This document shows, one piece after another, positions 36,895 through 46,677 of a DNA stretch of 64,000 bases (within the stretch, counting starts at the first letter, position 1; the number at the start of each line of letters is the position of its first letter). Position numbers and translations under genes: made by a program. The stretch is from Phascolarctobacterium sp. (lineage in GTDB: Bacteria > Bacillota > Negativicutes > Acidaminococcales > Acidaminococcaceae): the NCBI RefSeq assembly GCF_030531065.1, contig NZ_JAUNOQ010000002.1:172768-236767 (forward strand), in the 5' to 3' direction. The notes beneath the pieces were generated by a model that did not search any database, was not told the origin of the DNA, and saw only the letters and a list, made by a program, of their open reading frames with translations.

Positions 36895-37930
36895 GCTTTT
36901 CCAGCATTTTTTCCGCCGCCGCTACTACCTGCTCCACCGTCAAGCGCGTCATGCACTGCATATCGTCGCACTTGTGCTTCATGCCGCTCGCGCAGCCCAG
37001 GCACGGCGGTTCAGCCGTCACAATAAGAGCGTCCTCGGTATAAGGCCCGTACAGCCTAGGGCTGGACGGCCCGTACATGGCAACGATAGGCACCTTCTGG
37101 CTGATGGCCACGTGCATCGGTCCGCTGTCGTTGGTAATAATCAAACTGCAACGGCGCATAGCCGCCGCCAAACCGCCGATAGTAAAGTTGCCCGTCGCTA
37201 CGACGGGATTTGTTTTCATATAACTGACGGCCTCCTGCACCATTTCTTCGTCCATCGTGCCGCCAAAGAATACCGGCTTATAGCCCTTACCCGCCAAAAT
37301 ATCCGCTACCCTGGCAAAGCGCTCCGGCGCCCAGCGCTTAGTCACCACCGCGCTGCCAATATTGAAGCCTACCAGTTTGTCGCTGCCGAACACACCGTGC
37401 TCGCGCCAAAATTCCTCGGCATGCTGCAGATGCTCCTCGCTGGGAAAAATCTCTAGTCCATTATGCTCCAGCTTTGGCACGCCTAACTGAGTCAAGACGT
37501 CCAAATACATATCGGCAGCGTGAATCTTACGGTTCAAAGGCGTAAAGGCATCCCAAAAAGGTTTAAACAGCGTATGCGTAGTGCCTGCGCGCAGTTTGGT
37601 TTTAGTCAGCGCGCAAATAAAAGAGCAGCGCTCGTTGGGATGCAGATTGATCAGCACGTCAAAATCCATTTTACTCAAACGGCGGGCGCAGGCAGCCAAA
37701 GCCAGCAAGCTGTTATCGCGGCCTTTTTTATCTATGGTAATTACCTCGTCCAGATAAGGATTATGCAAAACCACGTCCTTGAGCTTTTCGTCCGCCAGAA
37801 AAGTAATATGCGCCGCAGGCGCAGCCTTGCGCAGCGCATGAATAAAGGGCGTGGTCAGCGTCAAATCGCCCAAGTGCATTAAAAATGTAACTAATATTTT
37901 CTTACCGTCTAACTCAACCGCTTTAGCCAT
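36875..37930 (-). CDS. waaF: ADP-heptose--LPS heptosyltransferase (GT9)
   Basis: 351 residues; GT9 motifs: VTFLMHLGDLTLTTPFIHAL (acceptor side with the Asp of GDxxxxTP), HPNERCS, NIGSAVVTKRWAPERFA (nucleotide site, Lys), and TNDSGPMHVAISQKVPIVAMYGPSSP (ADP-heptose binding). The cysteines in CLGCASGMKHKCDDMQCM form the C-terminal motif typical of heptosyltransferases. It overlaps the other GT9 gene by 8 bp and comes downstream of the ADP-heptose genes. Whether it is heptosyltransferase I or II is uncertain; the WaaF assignment follows order and similarity. Confidence 0.8.
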   Translation of the reverse strand: MAKAVELDGKKILVTFLMHLGDLTLTTPFIHALRKAAPAAHITFLADEKLKDVVLHNPYLDEVITIDKKGRDNSLLALAACARRLSKMDFDVLINLHPNERCSFICALTKTKLRAGTTHTLFKPFWDAFTPLNRKIHAADMYLDVLTQLGVPKLEHNGLEIFPSEEHLQHAEEFWREHGVFGSDKLVGFNIGSAVVTKRWAPERFARVADILAGKGYKPVFFGGTMDEEMVQEAVSYMKTNPVVATGNFTIGGLAAAMRRCSLIITNDSGPMHVAISQKVPIVAMYGPSSPRLYGPYTEDALIVTAEPPCLGCASGMKHKCDDMQCMTRLTVEQVVAAAEKMLEKHGAADA

Positions 37931-38975
37931 CAGCGTTCACCTTTTTTCGATAGATTTCGTATACCATTGCCGGCGTAATATCATACATACAGTGCCAGTC
38001 GTCGCAATGCTTCTTTAAACAGCCCGCGCATTTGGCAGGCGACAGCAACACCGTGGAATTTATACTGCCGTAAGGTCCGGTACGGTCGGCCTTCGTCGGG
38101 CCGTACATAGCGACCAGGGGCTTTTTCAAAGCCGCGGCAAAATGCAGCGGGCCTGTATCCGCGCTGATATAAAAGCTGCAGCCCTTAATCAGAGCCGCCA
38201 GTTCCCGCAAGGAAGTTTGCCCGGTCATGTCGATTAACAACGGAGAAGCGCATTGCTCAGCAATTGTTTTCCCTTTAGCCGCATCGTCAGGCCCGCCGGC
38301 TAAAACGATACCAGCGCCGTCCGCAGTAATTTTTTGCGCCAACGCCACATAATGCTCCACAGGCCACTCCTTTGTGCTCCACCTTGCGCCGGGCACAATT
38401 ACTACATAAGCGCCCCCTTGCCAGCCGCGTTCCCGCAATTTCGCCTGCACGCTAACGGTTTCTTTGCTTAAATCGGGCATGGGGAACTGCACATCGTCCA
38501 GCTCGTCGATATGCGCCCCCAAATAACGGGCTACATCCAAATAGCGTTCGATGACATGAGCCTTACTATGGCTGCCGCAAATCGCCTTGCTGACAAGTCC
38601 GCTGCCCTCGCGCATTTCGCAATAGCCAATGCGGTTATCGCAGCCGCTGATCGCCGCCAGTACCGCGCTTTTAAACAAGCCCTGCATATCGATTACCAAA
38701 TCAAAGCGCTTACTGTGCAGCAAAGCGCGCATCTGACAAAAATATTTCAGCTTGTCGGCAAAACCCATTTTATTAAATTTTACCTTATCAAAATACAGCA
38801 CCTCGTCGATAACCGGCGGGTCGGGCACGAACCCTGCAAATTGCGGATGCACCAGCCAGGTTATGCGCGCCCGGGGAAAACGTTGCCGCAAAGCGGCTGC
38901 AAAAGGCAGCGTATGCAAAATGTCGCCCAATGAACTCATTTTGATAAGTAAAATATTTTTATATTCCATTCCCAT
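37923..38975 (-). CDS. waaC: ADP-heptose--LPS heptosyltransferase (GT9)
   Basis: About 350 residues: NILLIKMSSLGDILHTLPFAAAL at the N-terminus is the classical WaaC start (KxSSLGDxxHTLP), with FPRARITWLVH, IDMQGLFKSA, VPGARWSTKEWP, and SADTGPLHFAAALKKPLVAMYGPT. It transfers the first heptose to Kdo2-lipid A using ADP-L,D-heptose on the cytoplasmic face. C-terminal cysteines (CAGCLKKHCDDWHCM) mirror those of its neighbour. The start is placed at 38975 behind GGAAGA; a TTG four codons up or an ATG two codons down are alternatives. Confidence 0.83.
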   Translation of the reverse strand: MGMEYKNILLIKMSSLGDILHTLPFAAALRQRFPRARITWLVHPQFAGFVPDPPVIDEVLYFDKVKFNKMGFADKLKYFCQMRALLHSKRFDLVIDMQGLFKSAVLAAISGCDNRIGYCEMREGSGLVSKAICGSHSKAHVIERYLDVARYLGAHIDELDDVQFPMPDLSKETVSVQAKLRERGWQGGAYVVIVPGARWSTKEWPVEHYVALAQKITADGAGIVLAGGPDDAAKGKTIAEQCASPLLIDMTGQTSLRELAALIKGCSFYISADTGPLHFAAALKKPLVAMYGPTKADRTGPYGSINSTVLLSPAKCAGCLKKHCDDWHCMYDITPAMVYEIYRKKVNADG

Positions 38976-38999
38976 ACTATCTTCCAATCCTGCCGGAAA

Positions 39000-39506
39000 T
39001 TAATTAAGGATACCTTTAACAAACTCCAGCAGATTGCCGCCCTTAAACAAATAGCCTTTAATACCGGCAGCTGCCGCCGCCTCCACATCGCGCTGACCGT
39101 CGCCGATCAAAAAGCTCTGCGCTTTATCGATATCATATTCGGCAAAAGCCTGCAGCAGCATCCCCGGCTTAGGCTTGCGGCAATTGCAGTCGCAGCTGTA
39201 TTCCGGCACGACGCCCTCCTTGTGGTGCGGGCAATAATAAATTTTTTCTATCTTTCCGCCCGCCGCGGCAAGCTCCCGCCGCATATATTCGTGCAGCTCC
39301 TGCATTTGCTCCACAGTATAATAACCGCGGGCAATGCCGCTCTGATTCGTCACGATAAAAATTTTATAACCTGAAGCCGTCAAATAGGCGACCGCTGCTT
39401 TAGCTCCGTCCAGCCAACATAAATCTTCTATTTTATAGAGATAATCGACGTCCACATTCAGCACGCCGTCCCTGTCGAAAAATACGGCCTTATCCTTCAT
39501 AGACAT
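39000..39506 (-). CDS. gmhB: D-glycero-beta-D-manno-heptose-1,7-bisphosphate 7-phosphatase
   Basis: About 168 residues of the HAD-IIIA histidinol-phosphatase-like family: FFDRDGVLNVDVDY (nucleophile Asp, DxD), VTNQSGIARG, the zinc-binding cysteine/His cluster CPHHKE..CDCNCRKPKPGML, and LIGDGQRDVEAA. It removes the 7-phosphate in the ADP-heptose pathway. Its start is inside the end of hldD (ATG at 39506 or 39500); no strong separate ribosome binding site is seen, so translation is probably coupled. Pathway neighbours on both sides support the assignment. Confidence 0.9.
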   Translation of the reverse strand: MSMKDKAVFFDRDGVLNVDVDYLYKIEDLCWLDGAKAAVAYLTASGYKIFIVTNQSGIARGYYTVEQMQELHEYMRRELAAAGGKIEKIYYCPHHKEGVVPEYSCDCNCRKPKPGMLLQAFAEYDIDKAQSFLIGDGQRDVEAAAAAGIKGYLFKGGNLLEFVKGILN

Positions 39507-40464
39507 AATAGCCGCCCGTCTTATCAAGCAGCTGGCAGTATTCCTCAGCCGCTTCTTCAATAGGCGTAAAGCCGCCGTCATAGCCTGCGGCCAATAAATT
39601 AGTAGCGTCCGCTTCCGTAAAGCTTTGATACTTCCCCTTCAAAATTTCCGGGAAGGGGACGTATTCCAGCTCGCCGCTGCCAAAATGCTTCAGCACAGCC
39701 TTCGCCAGCGTGTTAAAGGGATGGGCGTGACCCGTACCGCAGTTAAAAATGCCGCTGATTTCCGGATGCTCCCAGAAATAAAAGTTTACCTTCACCACGT
39801 CCTTAACGTAAATAAAGTCGCGGGTCTGCTCGCCGGGGCCGTAGCCGTCGTACTCGCCGAACAGCTTTACCTTATGCTCCGCCTTCCATTGATTATACAT
39901 TTGGAAAATCATGGACGCCATTTTGCCCTTATGGTTTTCCTGCGGTCCGTAAACATTGAAATAACGCAGGCCCACTACCTGGCTTTGAGCGGAAGGCAGC
40001 AAACGGCGTAAATAATTATCAAAGAAAAGCTTGGAAAAAGCGTAAACATTCAGCGCCTCCTCGCAGGCAGGCTCCTCTTTAAAGCCGTGCGCGCCGCTGC
40101 CATAGGTGGAAGCGGAGGAGGCGTACATCAGCTGAATTTTGCGGTCTAAGCAAAAATGCAGCACGTTCTTCGTATACTCAAAATTATTTTCCATCATATA
40201 TTTGCCATTGTACTCCATCGTATCGGAGCAAGCGCCCTCGTGGAAAATAACGTCGATTTTTTCATGATTGAATTTACCGGCCTGCAGCGCGTCCATGAAA
40301 GCGTACTTATCCATGTAATCGTGTACCTTCAGGCCCTGGATATTTTTAAACTTCACCATATTGGTCAGGTTATCGACTACTAAAATATCGTCGATACCAC
40401 GGTCGTTTAATCCCTTTACAATATTGCTGCCGATAAAACCGGCGCCGCCAGTTACAATAATCAT
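39490..40464 (-). CDS. hldD: ADP-L-glycero-D-manno-heptose 6-epimerase
   Basis: 324-residue SDR enzyme that converts ADP-D,D-heptose to ADP-L,D-heptose. Begins [20 protein letters not shown] (NADP-binding), contains HEGACSDTMEYNGKYMMENN (the HldD-specific loop), SSASTYG, the catalytic YAFSKLFFD (YxxxK) and RYFNVYGPQENHKGKMAS. These match HldD over other epimerases. Overlaps hldE by 4 bp (ATGA-type junction). Confident. Confidence 0.95.
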   Translation of the reverse strand: MIIVTGGAGFIGSNIVKGLNDRGIDDILVVDNLTNMVKFKNIQGLKVHDYMDKYAFMDALQAGKFNHEKIDVIFHEGACSDTMEYNGKYMMENNFEYTKNVLHFCLDRKIQLMYASSASTYGSGAHGFKEEPACEEALNVYAFSKLFFDNYLRRLLPSAQSQVVGLRYFNVYGPQENHKGKMASMIFQMYNQWKAEHKVKLFGEYDGYGPGEQTRDFIYVKDVVKVNFYFWEHPEISGIFNCGTGHAHPFNTLAKAVLKHFGSGELEYVPFPEILKGKYQSFTEADATNLLAAGYDGGFTPIEEAAEEYCQLLDKTGGYYVYEG

Positions 40465-41951
40465 AATTTGCCCTCCTTAACCATGTTAGCAATCTTTTCT
40501 ACTACTCCGGTAGTAGAGTAACCGTCTTCAAATTCTATAATACGCACCTCGCCGGCATATTCGCGTCCGGCGACCTCCTCCGGCTTATAATCGCCGCCCT
40601 TAACCAAAATATCCGGACGGATTTTTTCAATAAGCTCTGTCGGCGTATCCTGGTCGAACAGCACCACCGCGTCCACACAGGCCAACGCCGCCAGCACGCG
40701 CGCCCTGTCCAGCTCGTGTACCAGGGGCCGCGTTTCTCCCTTCAAGCGGCGCACGGAAGCGTCCGTATTCAGGCCCACAATCAGGTGCTTGCCCAAATTA
40801 CGCGCCTTTTCCAAATAAGTCACATGACCAACATGCAGTATATCAAAGCAGCCGTTGGTGAAAACAATCTTTTCGCCGCAGGCCTTCCAGGTAGCGGCCA
40901 GCGAAGCGATTTCCTGCCAGCTCAGCGTGCGGTAGCCCCGCCCCTGCTTGCGTTCCTCCGTCAGCAAATCCTTGAGCAGCTCGTCGCGATGCACTGGGTA
41001 AGTACCGACCTTAGCCACTACGATACCCGCCGCGCGATTAGCCATGTAAATAGCATCCTCCAAAGGCAGCCTGCCTGCCGCCCCGGCCAACAGCGTCGCT
41101 GCTACCGTATCGCCCGCGCCCGACACGTCGAAAACCTCGATCGCTGTCGCCGGGCTGTGCAGCACCTCGTGATCGTTAATCAGCGACATACCGCGCTCGC
41201 TGCGAGTTACTACTACATTTTTTATATGATACTTGTCCTTAGCGACCCGCGCCATTTCCACAACTGCCGCATCCTCGTTATCGCGCTGGCAGCCTGCTGC
41301 CTCGCACATTTCTTTTAAATTAGGCGTAATAAAATCGCAGCCGTCGTACTTCGTCCAATCGGAGCCCTTAGGGTCGATGAGCACGGGAATATTATAAGCG
41401 TGGCCCTCGTTAATCACCCAATGGCAAAAATCGTCGGAGCAAACGCCCTTGGCATAGTCGGACACAATAATGCCGTCCAGCCCATCGTCCAGCAATCCGG
41501 CCAACCAATGCCGCAGCGCCACGATTTCCTCCGGGTATAAATCGCCCGTCTCTTCAAAATCAAGACGCAGCATCTGCTGATTGCCGCCCAATACGCGCAG
41601 CTTAGTAATGGTTTTGCGGCGCTCGCTTTTCGCCAGGCCGCTGTAATCGATACCGGCGTCGGCCATCAAGCATTCCAGCAGCACTCTGTTCTCATCGTCG
41701 CCGGTAACGCCGCCCATAAACACCCGGCACTCCAAATGCGCCAGATTGGCCGCTACGTTGGCCGCGCCGCCCAGCACCGATTTAATGCGGTTGATTTTTG
41801 TTACCGGCACCGGCGCTTCGGGGGAAATGCGCTTGACCTCGCCGTGAAAATAACGGTCCAGCATCACGTCGCCAATCACGGCGATTTTTAATTTTTGGAT
41901 ATGCTCCGCTAAAAAAGCTGTTACAGCCAAGCCTGCCACTTTATTCACCAT
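40461..41951 (-). CDS. hldE: Bifunctional heptose-7-phosphate kinase / heptose-1-phosphate adenylyltransferase
   Basis: 496 residues with both expected domains: an N-terminal ribokinase-type kinase (about 1-330; [22 protein letters not shown]-type stretch [10 protein letters not shown], and [14 protein letters not shown] with the catalytic Asp) and a C-terminal cytidylyltransferase-fold domain (about 355-490; [40 protein letters not shown]). It phosphorylates heptose-7-phosphate and later adenylylates heptose-1-phosphate. Overlaps gmhA by 11 bp and hldD by 4 bp. Confident. Confidence 0.95.
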   Translation of the reverse strand: MVNKVAGLAVTAFLAEHIQKLKIAVIGDVMLDRYFHGEVKRISPEAPVPVTKINRIKSVLGGAANVAANLAHLECRVFMGGVTGDDENRVLLECLMADAGIDYSGLAKSERRKTITKLRVLGGNQQMLRLDFEETGDLYPEEIVALRHWLAGLLDDGLDGIIVSDYAKGVCSDDFCHWVINEGHAYNIPVLIDPKGSDWTKYDGCDFITPNLKEMCEAAGCQRDNEDAAVVEMARVAKDKYHIKNVVVTRSERGMSLINDHEVLHSPATAIEVFDVSGAGDTVAATLLAGAAGRLPLEDAIYMANRAAGIVVAKVGTYPVHRDELLKDLLTEERKQGRGYRTLSWQEIASLAATWKACGEKIVFTNGCFDILHVGHVTYLEKARNLGKHLIVGLNTDASVRRLKGETRPLVHELDRARVLAALACVDAVVLFDQDTPTELIEKIRPDILVKGGDYKPEEVAGREYAGEVRIIEFEDGYSTTGVVEKIANMVKEGKL

Positions 41952-42522
41952 CCACCAGCTCGCACAAAATATGTCCGATTAAAATATGCATTTCCTGCGC
42001 CCGCGCCGTTACCTTGGCCGGTACGGCAATGCACTGGTCGCACAGCGCCGCCATTTTGCCGCCGCCCGCAGCCGTCATACCTACGCAATATACGCCCATG
42101 CTTTTGGCTAACTCGATGGCGTTCACCACGTTGGCGCTATTGCCGCTGGTAGAAATCCCCACCAAAACGTCGCCGGGCTGCGCCAAAGCTTCCACCTGAC
42201 GCGCGAAAACCTTGTCATAGCCGTAGTCGTTACCCACGGCGGTCAAAATAGAAGTATCCACCGTCAAGGCGACGGCCGGCAGCCCGCGGCGTTCCTTTTG
42301 GAAACGCCCGACAAATTCCGCCGCCAAATGCTGGCTGTCGGCGGCGCTGCCGCCGTTGCCGCAGAACATCACCTTATTGCCGTTCGCCAAAGCCTTTTTT
42401 ATTTCAGCGGCGATAATTTCAATTTGCTGTAAAATGCCGCTGCGCATCACGGCGTGCGCTACTTCCAGATGGTCTAAAAATCGTTGCTCAATAAGTTTTT
42501 GCATAATCGCTAACCTCGTCAT
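41941..42522 (-). CDS. gmhA: Sedoheptulose-7-phosphate isomerase
   Basis: 193-residue SIS-domain protein that makes D-glycero-D-manno-heptose-7-phosphate, the first step of the ADP-heptose pathway. Motifs: [23 protein letters not shown] (substrate loop), [20 protein letters not shown], and [16 protein letters not shown]. One base overlaps the upstream lptD-like stop. Together with hldE, hldD and gmhB the complete pathway lies in one operon. Confidence 0.94.
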   Translation of the reverse strand: MTRLAIMQKLIEQRFLDHLEVAHAVMRSGILQQIEIIAAEIKKALANGNKVMFCGNGGSAADSQHLAAEFVGRFQKERRGLPAVALTVDTSILTAVGNDYGYDKVFARQVEALAQPGDVLVGISTSGNSANVVNAIELAKSMGVYCVGMTAAGGGKMAALCDQCIAVPAKVTARAQEMHILIGHILCELVDGE

Positions 42523-44033
42523 TACAGATTATAGAAATAATACATTACTTTGAAAGAGTTATCGTCGTCGTCATTAAAGGATTTCTCGTAAGTAAATTCC
42601 AAGGCCCAGCAGCAGAATTTATGCAGCCAGCGGTAATCCGTCTCATAATTTTCATGTTGTCCCAAATCATAACGATTAATAACGCTGATTATATTACGGC
42701 TATCCGGAGTCCACTGCAAGCCGTTGCGCAGCTCGCGTTCCATATCCGGCTGCCCTAAATCAAACAGTGTGCTGGTTTCCTTTTCGCGATAATAACCTAC
42801 CCAGGTGCGCCATTGCGACCCCATTTTCTGTCCCAGCGTTGCGTAATACATATCCGTGGAACGTGTGTCGCCGGTCGCGCTTTCATTTACCCATTTCTTG
42901 CCAACCGTCAAATTCAAAACAGTATCTTTAGAATCAAATAAATAAATCGGGTCGTGGTTCAAATAAACGGCGTATTCCTTATGCCAACTTTTACGATAAC
43001 TTCTGTTGGTGTCCTGATCCCACCTGTTCCACAAGCCGTATTCGTAATAAGCGGAATAACTCAAAGGCAGGCCGTCGATAATGTGGTGATTTTTGTAGTC
43101 GAAGCGCCAGGTATTCTGTTTTTTATACCAATCGCCATCGTCCTCATCCCAACCATGCATATAGCTTATGCGGAAATTGCGCTCGTCGTGGCTCACTTTA
43201 TACACCGGCTTAAAGCCGGCCTTTGAATATTGCGGCAAGTCCACGCTGACCATGGTTTTTTCCGACACAGGCTGACTTACTTCCAATTTAGCGTAAAAAC
43301 CGTTGTCGCTGCCATCGTAACCAAAACGCGGCATAATTTTCGTTTGTCCGTCGTCGTTTAAATTATTCACCCATAAATCGCGGGAATAGACATGCTTGCC
43401 GCGCACAAAAACTTTAACGTCGTGAGCGACCATTTTTTCCTGCGGATAGATTTCGAAGGTTTTCGCCGTAATCGACAAGCACGGCGGATGCTTAACCGCC
43501 GGGCAACGGGAAGAACGTCCGCCCTCGTCCATGACGATTTTATCAGGATAAACGGTAGCGTGCGGCGCGTCAAAAATATCCTTCATGCTCTTGCCGGTAA
43601 TTTGCTTAATTTCACCGGTTTTAGTATTAAAATTATAATGCGCCCATTGCCCGTTCATGGTGCTGTTGGGCTCCACCAACGTGCCGCCCTGCTCCAGCCA
43701 TACGTCGCCAGTTTTCATATTGCCTACGGCATAGGTAGTCAGTAGTTTTTCCTTACCTTGAATGATAACTACGTTACCGCTGACATGGAAATCGCCGCTG
43801 GTGCTATCGTATTCCGCATGGTCGGCAGACATATTGATAGGTACGGGCTCGCTATTTTTCTCTAGCTCTTTGGATTTCTTTGGCTTGACGCTCTTATTGG
43901 TGTTGCTTTCCTCCAGTTCATCGGCAAAAGCCGGGCTTTCATATCGATCTTCTTCGGAATTCGTATATTGAGCAGCGTAAGTCGGTACGCACAAGCTAAG
44001 CGCTAAAGCGGCTGCAAAAAATGTTTTCTTCAT
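42522..44033 (-). CDS. lptD: LptD-like LPS-assembly outer-membrane protein (short form)
   Basis: 503 residues: signal peptide ([20 protein letters not shown]), an OstA/LptA-type domain at about 65-220 ([27 protein letters not shown]), cysteines in [19 protein letters not shown] where LptD has its 'TTC...wsl.A' segment, then alternating aromatic beta-strands to a C-terminal YYFYNL ending, typical of beta-barrels. It would insert LPS into the outer membrane. At about 500 residues it is shorter than proteobacterial LptD, as I expect for Negativicutes. First gene of the LPS core operon; TGGTATAAT at about 44.09 kb is a probable extended -10 promoter. Confidence 0.8.
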   Translation of the reverse strand: MKKTFFAAALALSLCVPTYAAQYTNSEEDRYESPAFADELEESNTNKSVKPKKSKELEKNSEPVPINMSADHAEYDSTSGDFHVSGNVVIIQGKEKLLTTYAVGNMKTGDVWLEQGGTLVEPNSTMNGQWAHYNFNTKTGEIKQITGKSMKDIFDAPHATVYPDKIVMDEGGRSSRCPAVKHPPCLSITAKTFEIYPQEKMVAHDVKVFVRGKHVYSRDLWVNNLNDDGQTKIMPRFGYDGSDNGFYAKLEVSQPVSEKTMVSVDLPQYSKAGFKPVYKVSHDERNFRISYMHGWDEDDGDWYKKQNTWRFDYKNHHIIDGLPLSYSAYYEYGLWNRWDQDTNRSYRKSWHKEYAVYLNHDPIYLFDSKDTVLNLTVGKKWVNESATGDTRSTDMYYATLGQKMGSQWRTWVGYYREKETSTLFDLGQPDMERELRNGLQWTPDSRNIISVINRYDLGQHENYETDYRWLHKFCCWALEFTYEKSFNDDDDNSFKVMYYFYNL

Positions 44034-44107
44034 GAGTATGCTCCTTTGTCATTGTAAGATAAGAAAAATTTGCATAATAATCCACTTAATATTATACCAC
44101 AAAAAAA

Positions 44108-44146
44108 TAAAAAGCCCACTTTTTTAGAGTGAGCTTTTTTAATGTT
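44108..44146 (-). terminator. Terminator between the repeat protein and lptD
   Basis: AAAGCCCACT pairs with AGTGAGCTTT around a TTTTTTAG loop; on the minus strand it is followed by a long T-rich stretch. It lies downstream of the exported repeat protein and immediately before the probable lptD promoter. Confidence 0.65.
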
Positions 44147-44186
44147 TTTGTGAGATTTTAGGTAGACGGCAGCTTATACGCTGTCA

Positions 44187-45116
44187 TCATTCGCTGTAAA
44201 CAACGCCCTGCAAAGATACGTCCTCCGAAGTCTGCACATAGGTTTCGCAGCCTACGGGAATCGTTACGGAATTGCCCTTAACGAAAGCGCCGCCGACAAC
44301 GCCTACGGGTCCTAAAATAATCATGCCGCCGATGGCTACGCCAGCAGCCCCCGCGATGCTTTCAGCCTTTTGCTTGGCCAGCTCGCCTACGGTCAGCGGA
44401 ATTTTTGTCCCGTCGACGCCGTAAATATAAGTAAAGGTAATGTCGATGCGCCCGTCCTTACCGAAAATACCGGGCTGCACAACTTTTTTCACTACGCCCA
44501 CGCCGGTCGCGCCCTTCGGCAGCACCAGCACGTCGTTGACGTACAAATTATCCGCAGCCTTAAAGTTCACCGTATCTCCCTGACGGCTCATCTTGGTGCT
44601 CATTTCCGACGTAAAAGCGATTTTAAAAACAGAATCCTTCGGCAGGGTAACCTGCTGCACCGGCACATTGCCATCGGAATAAGAAGCAAGCTTCAGCAGC
44701 TCCTCCAAACGGCCGGAAAGGGAACCCGTCTGCACCTGGCCGAACAGCAGCTTTTCTGTTGCTTCGACGCGATTCTTCGCCGGCCCGCCAGACATACTCT
44801 CGTTCATGCGCCACTCCACCACATTCAGCTTGGTGGCAAAGGAAGCCTCGCCGTTTTCCGGCGTGCCTTCCAGATAATCGTACATATTATCCACGCGATC
44901 CAAAATAGCGTCCGTGGTTATAGCGCCGTATACGTCGTCCTCCAAACTATCCATGCGCTGAATCAAGGAACCGCTCTGCTCCGTACCGTACAACAGCTTT
45001 TCCATAGCGTCGATTTTATCAGCCACTGGCAGATTTACATCGTTGGCAAAACCAGGCACGACCATGGTAAAGCAGAACACAAAAGTCAGCAAAAGAGTTG
45101 CAAGCTTTCTTTTCAA
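44187..45116 (-). CDS. Exported protein with internal EKLLxG repeats
   Basis: 309 residues with a signal peptide (to about residue 25, ending ANDV). The N-terminal half is helical with related units: EKLLYGTEQSGSLIQRM at 39-55 and EKLLFGQVQTGSLSGRLEEL at 121-140, with a degenerate unit between (DNMYDYLEGTPENG). The C-terminal half is strand-rich (GDTVNFKAADNLYVNDVLVLPKGA), and ends with a glycine-rich hydrophobic hairpin (AGVAIGGMIILGPVGVVGGAF). A surface or outer-membrane-associated structural role is plausible; no known catalytic motif. A TATAAT lies upstream at about 45.16 kb, followed by AGGAGG. It is monocistronic, between the LPS operon and the DUF535 gene. Confidence 0.65.
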   Translation of the reverse strand: MKRKLATLLLTFVFCFTMVVPGFANDVNLPVADKIDAMEKLLYGTEQSGSLIQRMDSLEDDVYGAITTDAILDRVDNMYDYLEGTPENGEASFATKLNVVEWRMNESMSGGPAKNRVEATEKLLFGQVQTGSLSGRLEELLKLASYSDGNVPVQQVTLPKDSVFKIAFTSEMSTKMSRQGDTVNFKAADNLYVNDVLVLPKGATGVGVVKKVVQPGIFGKDGRIDITFTYIYGVDGTKIPLTVGELAKQKAESIAGAAGVAIGGMIILGPVGVVGGAFVKGNSVTIPVGCETYVQTSEDVSLQGVVYSE

Positions 45117-45217
45117 TTTACATACCTCCTGTCAGAGTAAGCTATATCGTATTCATTATAGCATATTCCACAATAAAAGAATAGCTTGCCCGTAGGTTAC
45201 AGGTAAGCTAAAACAAT

Positions 45218-46123
45218 TTATTTTTTATATTTAGCCACAGCGGCTGCCACCGACGCCTCTATTTCGTCCATCTTGGCGAAACGGCGACGGTGCTGCGCCC
45301 GTTTAGACGGCTTCAATTCCTCCATGGATTTGCGGTATTCTGCCGTCGGCATCACATAAAAACGACGGTCGGAGCATTGGCTGCCCTCGCATTCCTGCCA
45401 AAACGCACCGAAGTCCGTTTTCAGCTTGCGGTCCGCACGAATGTGGTTCATAGCGTAATAACCCTCGTTAGCCACAGCGTAAATCTGCTCGACGCCCAAC
45501 GCTTTCGCAAAGCTGCGCATACCGTAAAAAATCAAATTCTTCGTCCGGTAGCCAAAAAAAGCTTTCGTCAGGCCCTTAATCAGCTCGTTGCCGTTCTGCG
45601 GCCCCTGCAAAGCGCCGATAAAAATTGCCGGCTTGCCGTCGGCGGCATCCTTCCCCAGCCAGAACATAATCTGATACAAGGCTTCGTTTTCATAAAACAA
45701 CGCCAAAGAAAGGCAGCCCTCCTTGCGCTGTCCCGCATGAAACCACAGATTCAGTGTCAGCGGCTTATCCTCGTAAGAATCGTGCCACAGCTCCACGCGC
45801 TTATGCTCGCCGTACAATTTGTTCATCAGCTCCGGCTGAAAATACTGCTCCAAAAACAAAATATGATTTTTTACCAAAGCCACGCGTTCGTCCCAGGTCG
45901 AGCCCTTGTAAAAGAACGCGCGGGTAGTCTGCTCTAACAAAGACGGCGTGCCTTTAAGCCAGCTCCAGCGTGCAGGCGTAGCGTCAAAAAATTCCAGCAT
46001 ATCGTTCACCGCGCCGCTGTGCAGGCGGCAACGTGCGCGAAAAACAAGATAGCGCTTCACTTCCTTTAATACATGCATATGATACAGGCTTTTGCCCACG
46101 TATTCTAAAATATCTTTTTCCAT
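45218..46123 (-). CDS. DUF535 (VirK/YbjX) family protein
   Basis: 301 residues matching the VirK/YbjX family: LTLNLWFHAGQRKEGCLSLALFYENEALYQIMF, FIGALQGPQN, ANEGYYAMN and FWQECEGSQCSDRRFYVMP, followed by a basic C-terminal tail (KPSKRAQHRRR). Family members are linked to outer-membrane/virulence functions and lipid A-associated phenotypes in Enterobacteria; biochemical activity is not established. No signal peptide. It is monocistronic, located between the repeat protein and the gatCAB operon. Confidence 0.8.
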   Translation of the reverse strand: MEKDILEYVGKSLYHMHVLKEVKRYLVFRARCRLHSGAVNDMLEFFDATPARWSWLKGTPSLLEQTTRAFFYKGSTWDERVALVKNHILFLEQYFQPELMNKLYGEHKRVELWHDSYEDKPLTLNLWFHAGQRKEGCLSLALFYENEALYQIMFWLGKDAADGKPAIFIGALQGPQNGNELIKGLTKAFFGYRTKNLIFYGMRSFAKALGVEQIYAVANEGYYAMNHIRADRKLKTDFGAFWQECEGSQCSDRRFYVMPTAEYRKSMEELKPSKRAQHRRRFAKMDEIEASVAAAVAKYKK

Positions 46124-46357
46124 GAATTACCTCTGCGTCATTTGAGAATGATTTTATAATATTATACCATAAAATTGCGCTCTGCGCAGAAGATAAAAAC
46201 GTCAAACGCCGCCCTTTATTGATTTTTCTTTTATCCCGCGCTTTACTTTTTGCGAACATCTTTTTCGAGTATCGTTTTGTTACTATAATCCTTCCACCGC
46301 TTGACGGCAATTCCCCATCCTTTACAGGGCAGCTTTGTTCTGCTTCCCGACTACGCA
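46124..46357. other. Intergenic region, no gene seen
   Basis: Upstream of the DUF535 gene; it presumably holds that gene's promoter. No ORF with a ribosome binding site was found. The ORFs that run through here are spill-over from the DUF535 gene or the terminator. Confidence 0.4.
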
Positions 46358-46400
46358 AAAAGGCAGGAGCTGAACGCAAATTCAACTTCTGCCTTTTATT
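46358..46400 (-). terminator. Intrinsic terminator, probably of gatCAB
   Basis: AAAAGGCAG-AG on the minus strand pairs with CT-CTGCCTTTT around an A/T-rich loop and ends in TTTTT. It lies about 280 bp after the gatB stop; the intervening sequence holds the direct repeats listed separately. Confidence 0.65.
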
Positions 46401-46426
46401 TATACGACTATTTAGCTCGCGCCTTC

Positions 46427-46475
46427 AAAAGCGTTAGAAGTGCCGGAAGGCGCGAAGCAGCGCGGTTTACGCAGC
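46427..46475. repeat. 49-bp direct repeat, copy 1
   Basis: Identical except for one base (G/A) to copy 2, which starts 131 bp further on. It begins AAAAGCGTTAGAAGTGCCGG and ends in GCAGC. GC-rich in a non-coding gap downstream of gatB. Confidence 0.8.
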
Positions 46476-46557
46476 TGATCACATTCTTCTTACGCTAAAT
46501 TTAGCCGGGATAGAAAGTATCAGATACGGGGAAGGGCGACGACGCTCATTCTCTCCG

Positions 46558-46606
46558 AAAAGCGTTAGAAGTGCCGGAAGGCGCGAAGCAGCGCAGTTTA
46601 CGCAGC
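46558..46606. repeat. 49-bp direct repeat, copy 2, running into a hairpin
   Basis: Second copy. It continues into an inverted repeat (46609-46629, nine pairs with one G-T, loop AGA) flanked by GTTTAC (46596-46601) and GTAAAC (46635-46640), making a nested palindrome just before the gatB stop at 46678. Likely a dispersed intergenic element of this genome. Confidence 0.75.
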
Positions 46607-46677
46607 GACGGCGTACTAGAAGTACGTCGAGCAAGTAAACAAGCTGCGACAAAGCATAACGGTGCTTATAACGCTTT

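Noticed and set aside
44370..45140. 256-codon plus-strand ORF
   Set aside because: Opposes the exported repeat protein, which has a signal peptide and repeats; no start signal for the ORF.
46427..46606. CRISPR array
   Set aside because: Only two copies of a long near-identical repeat with no spacer regularity; no cas genes are in the window.
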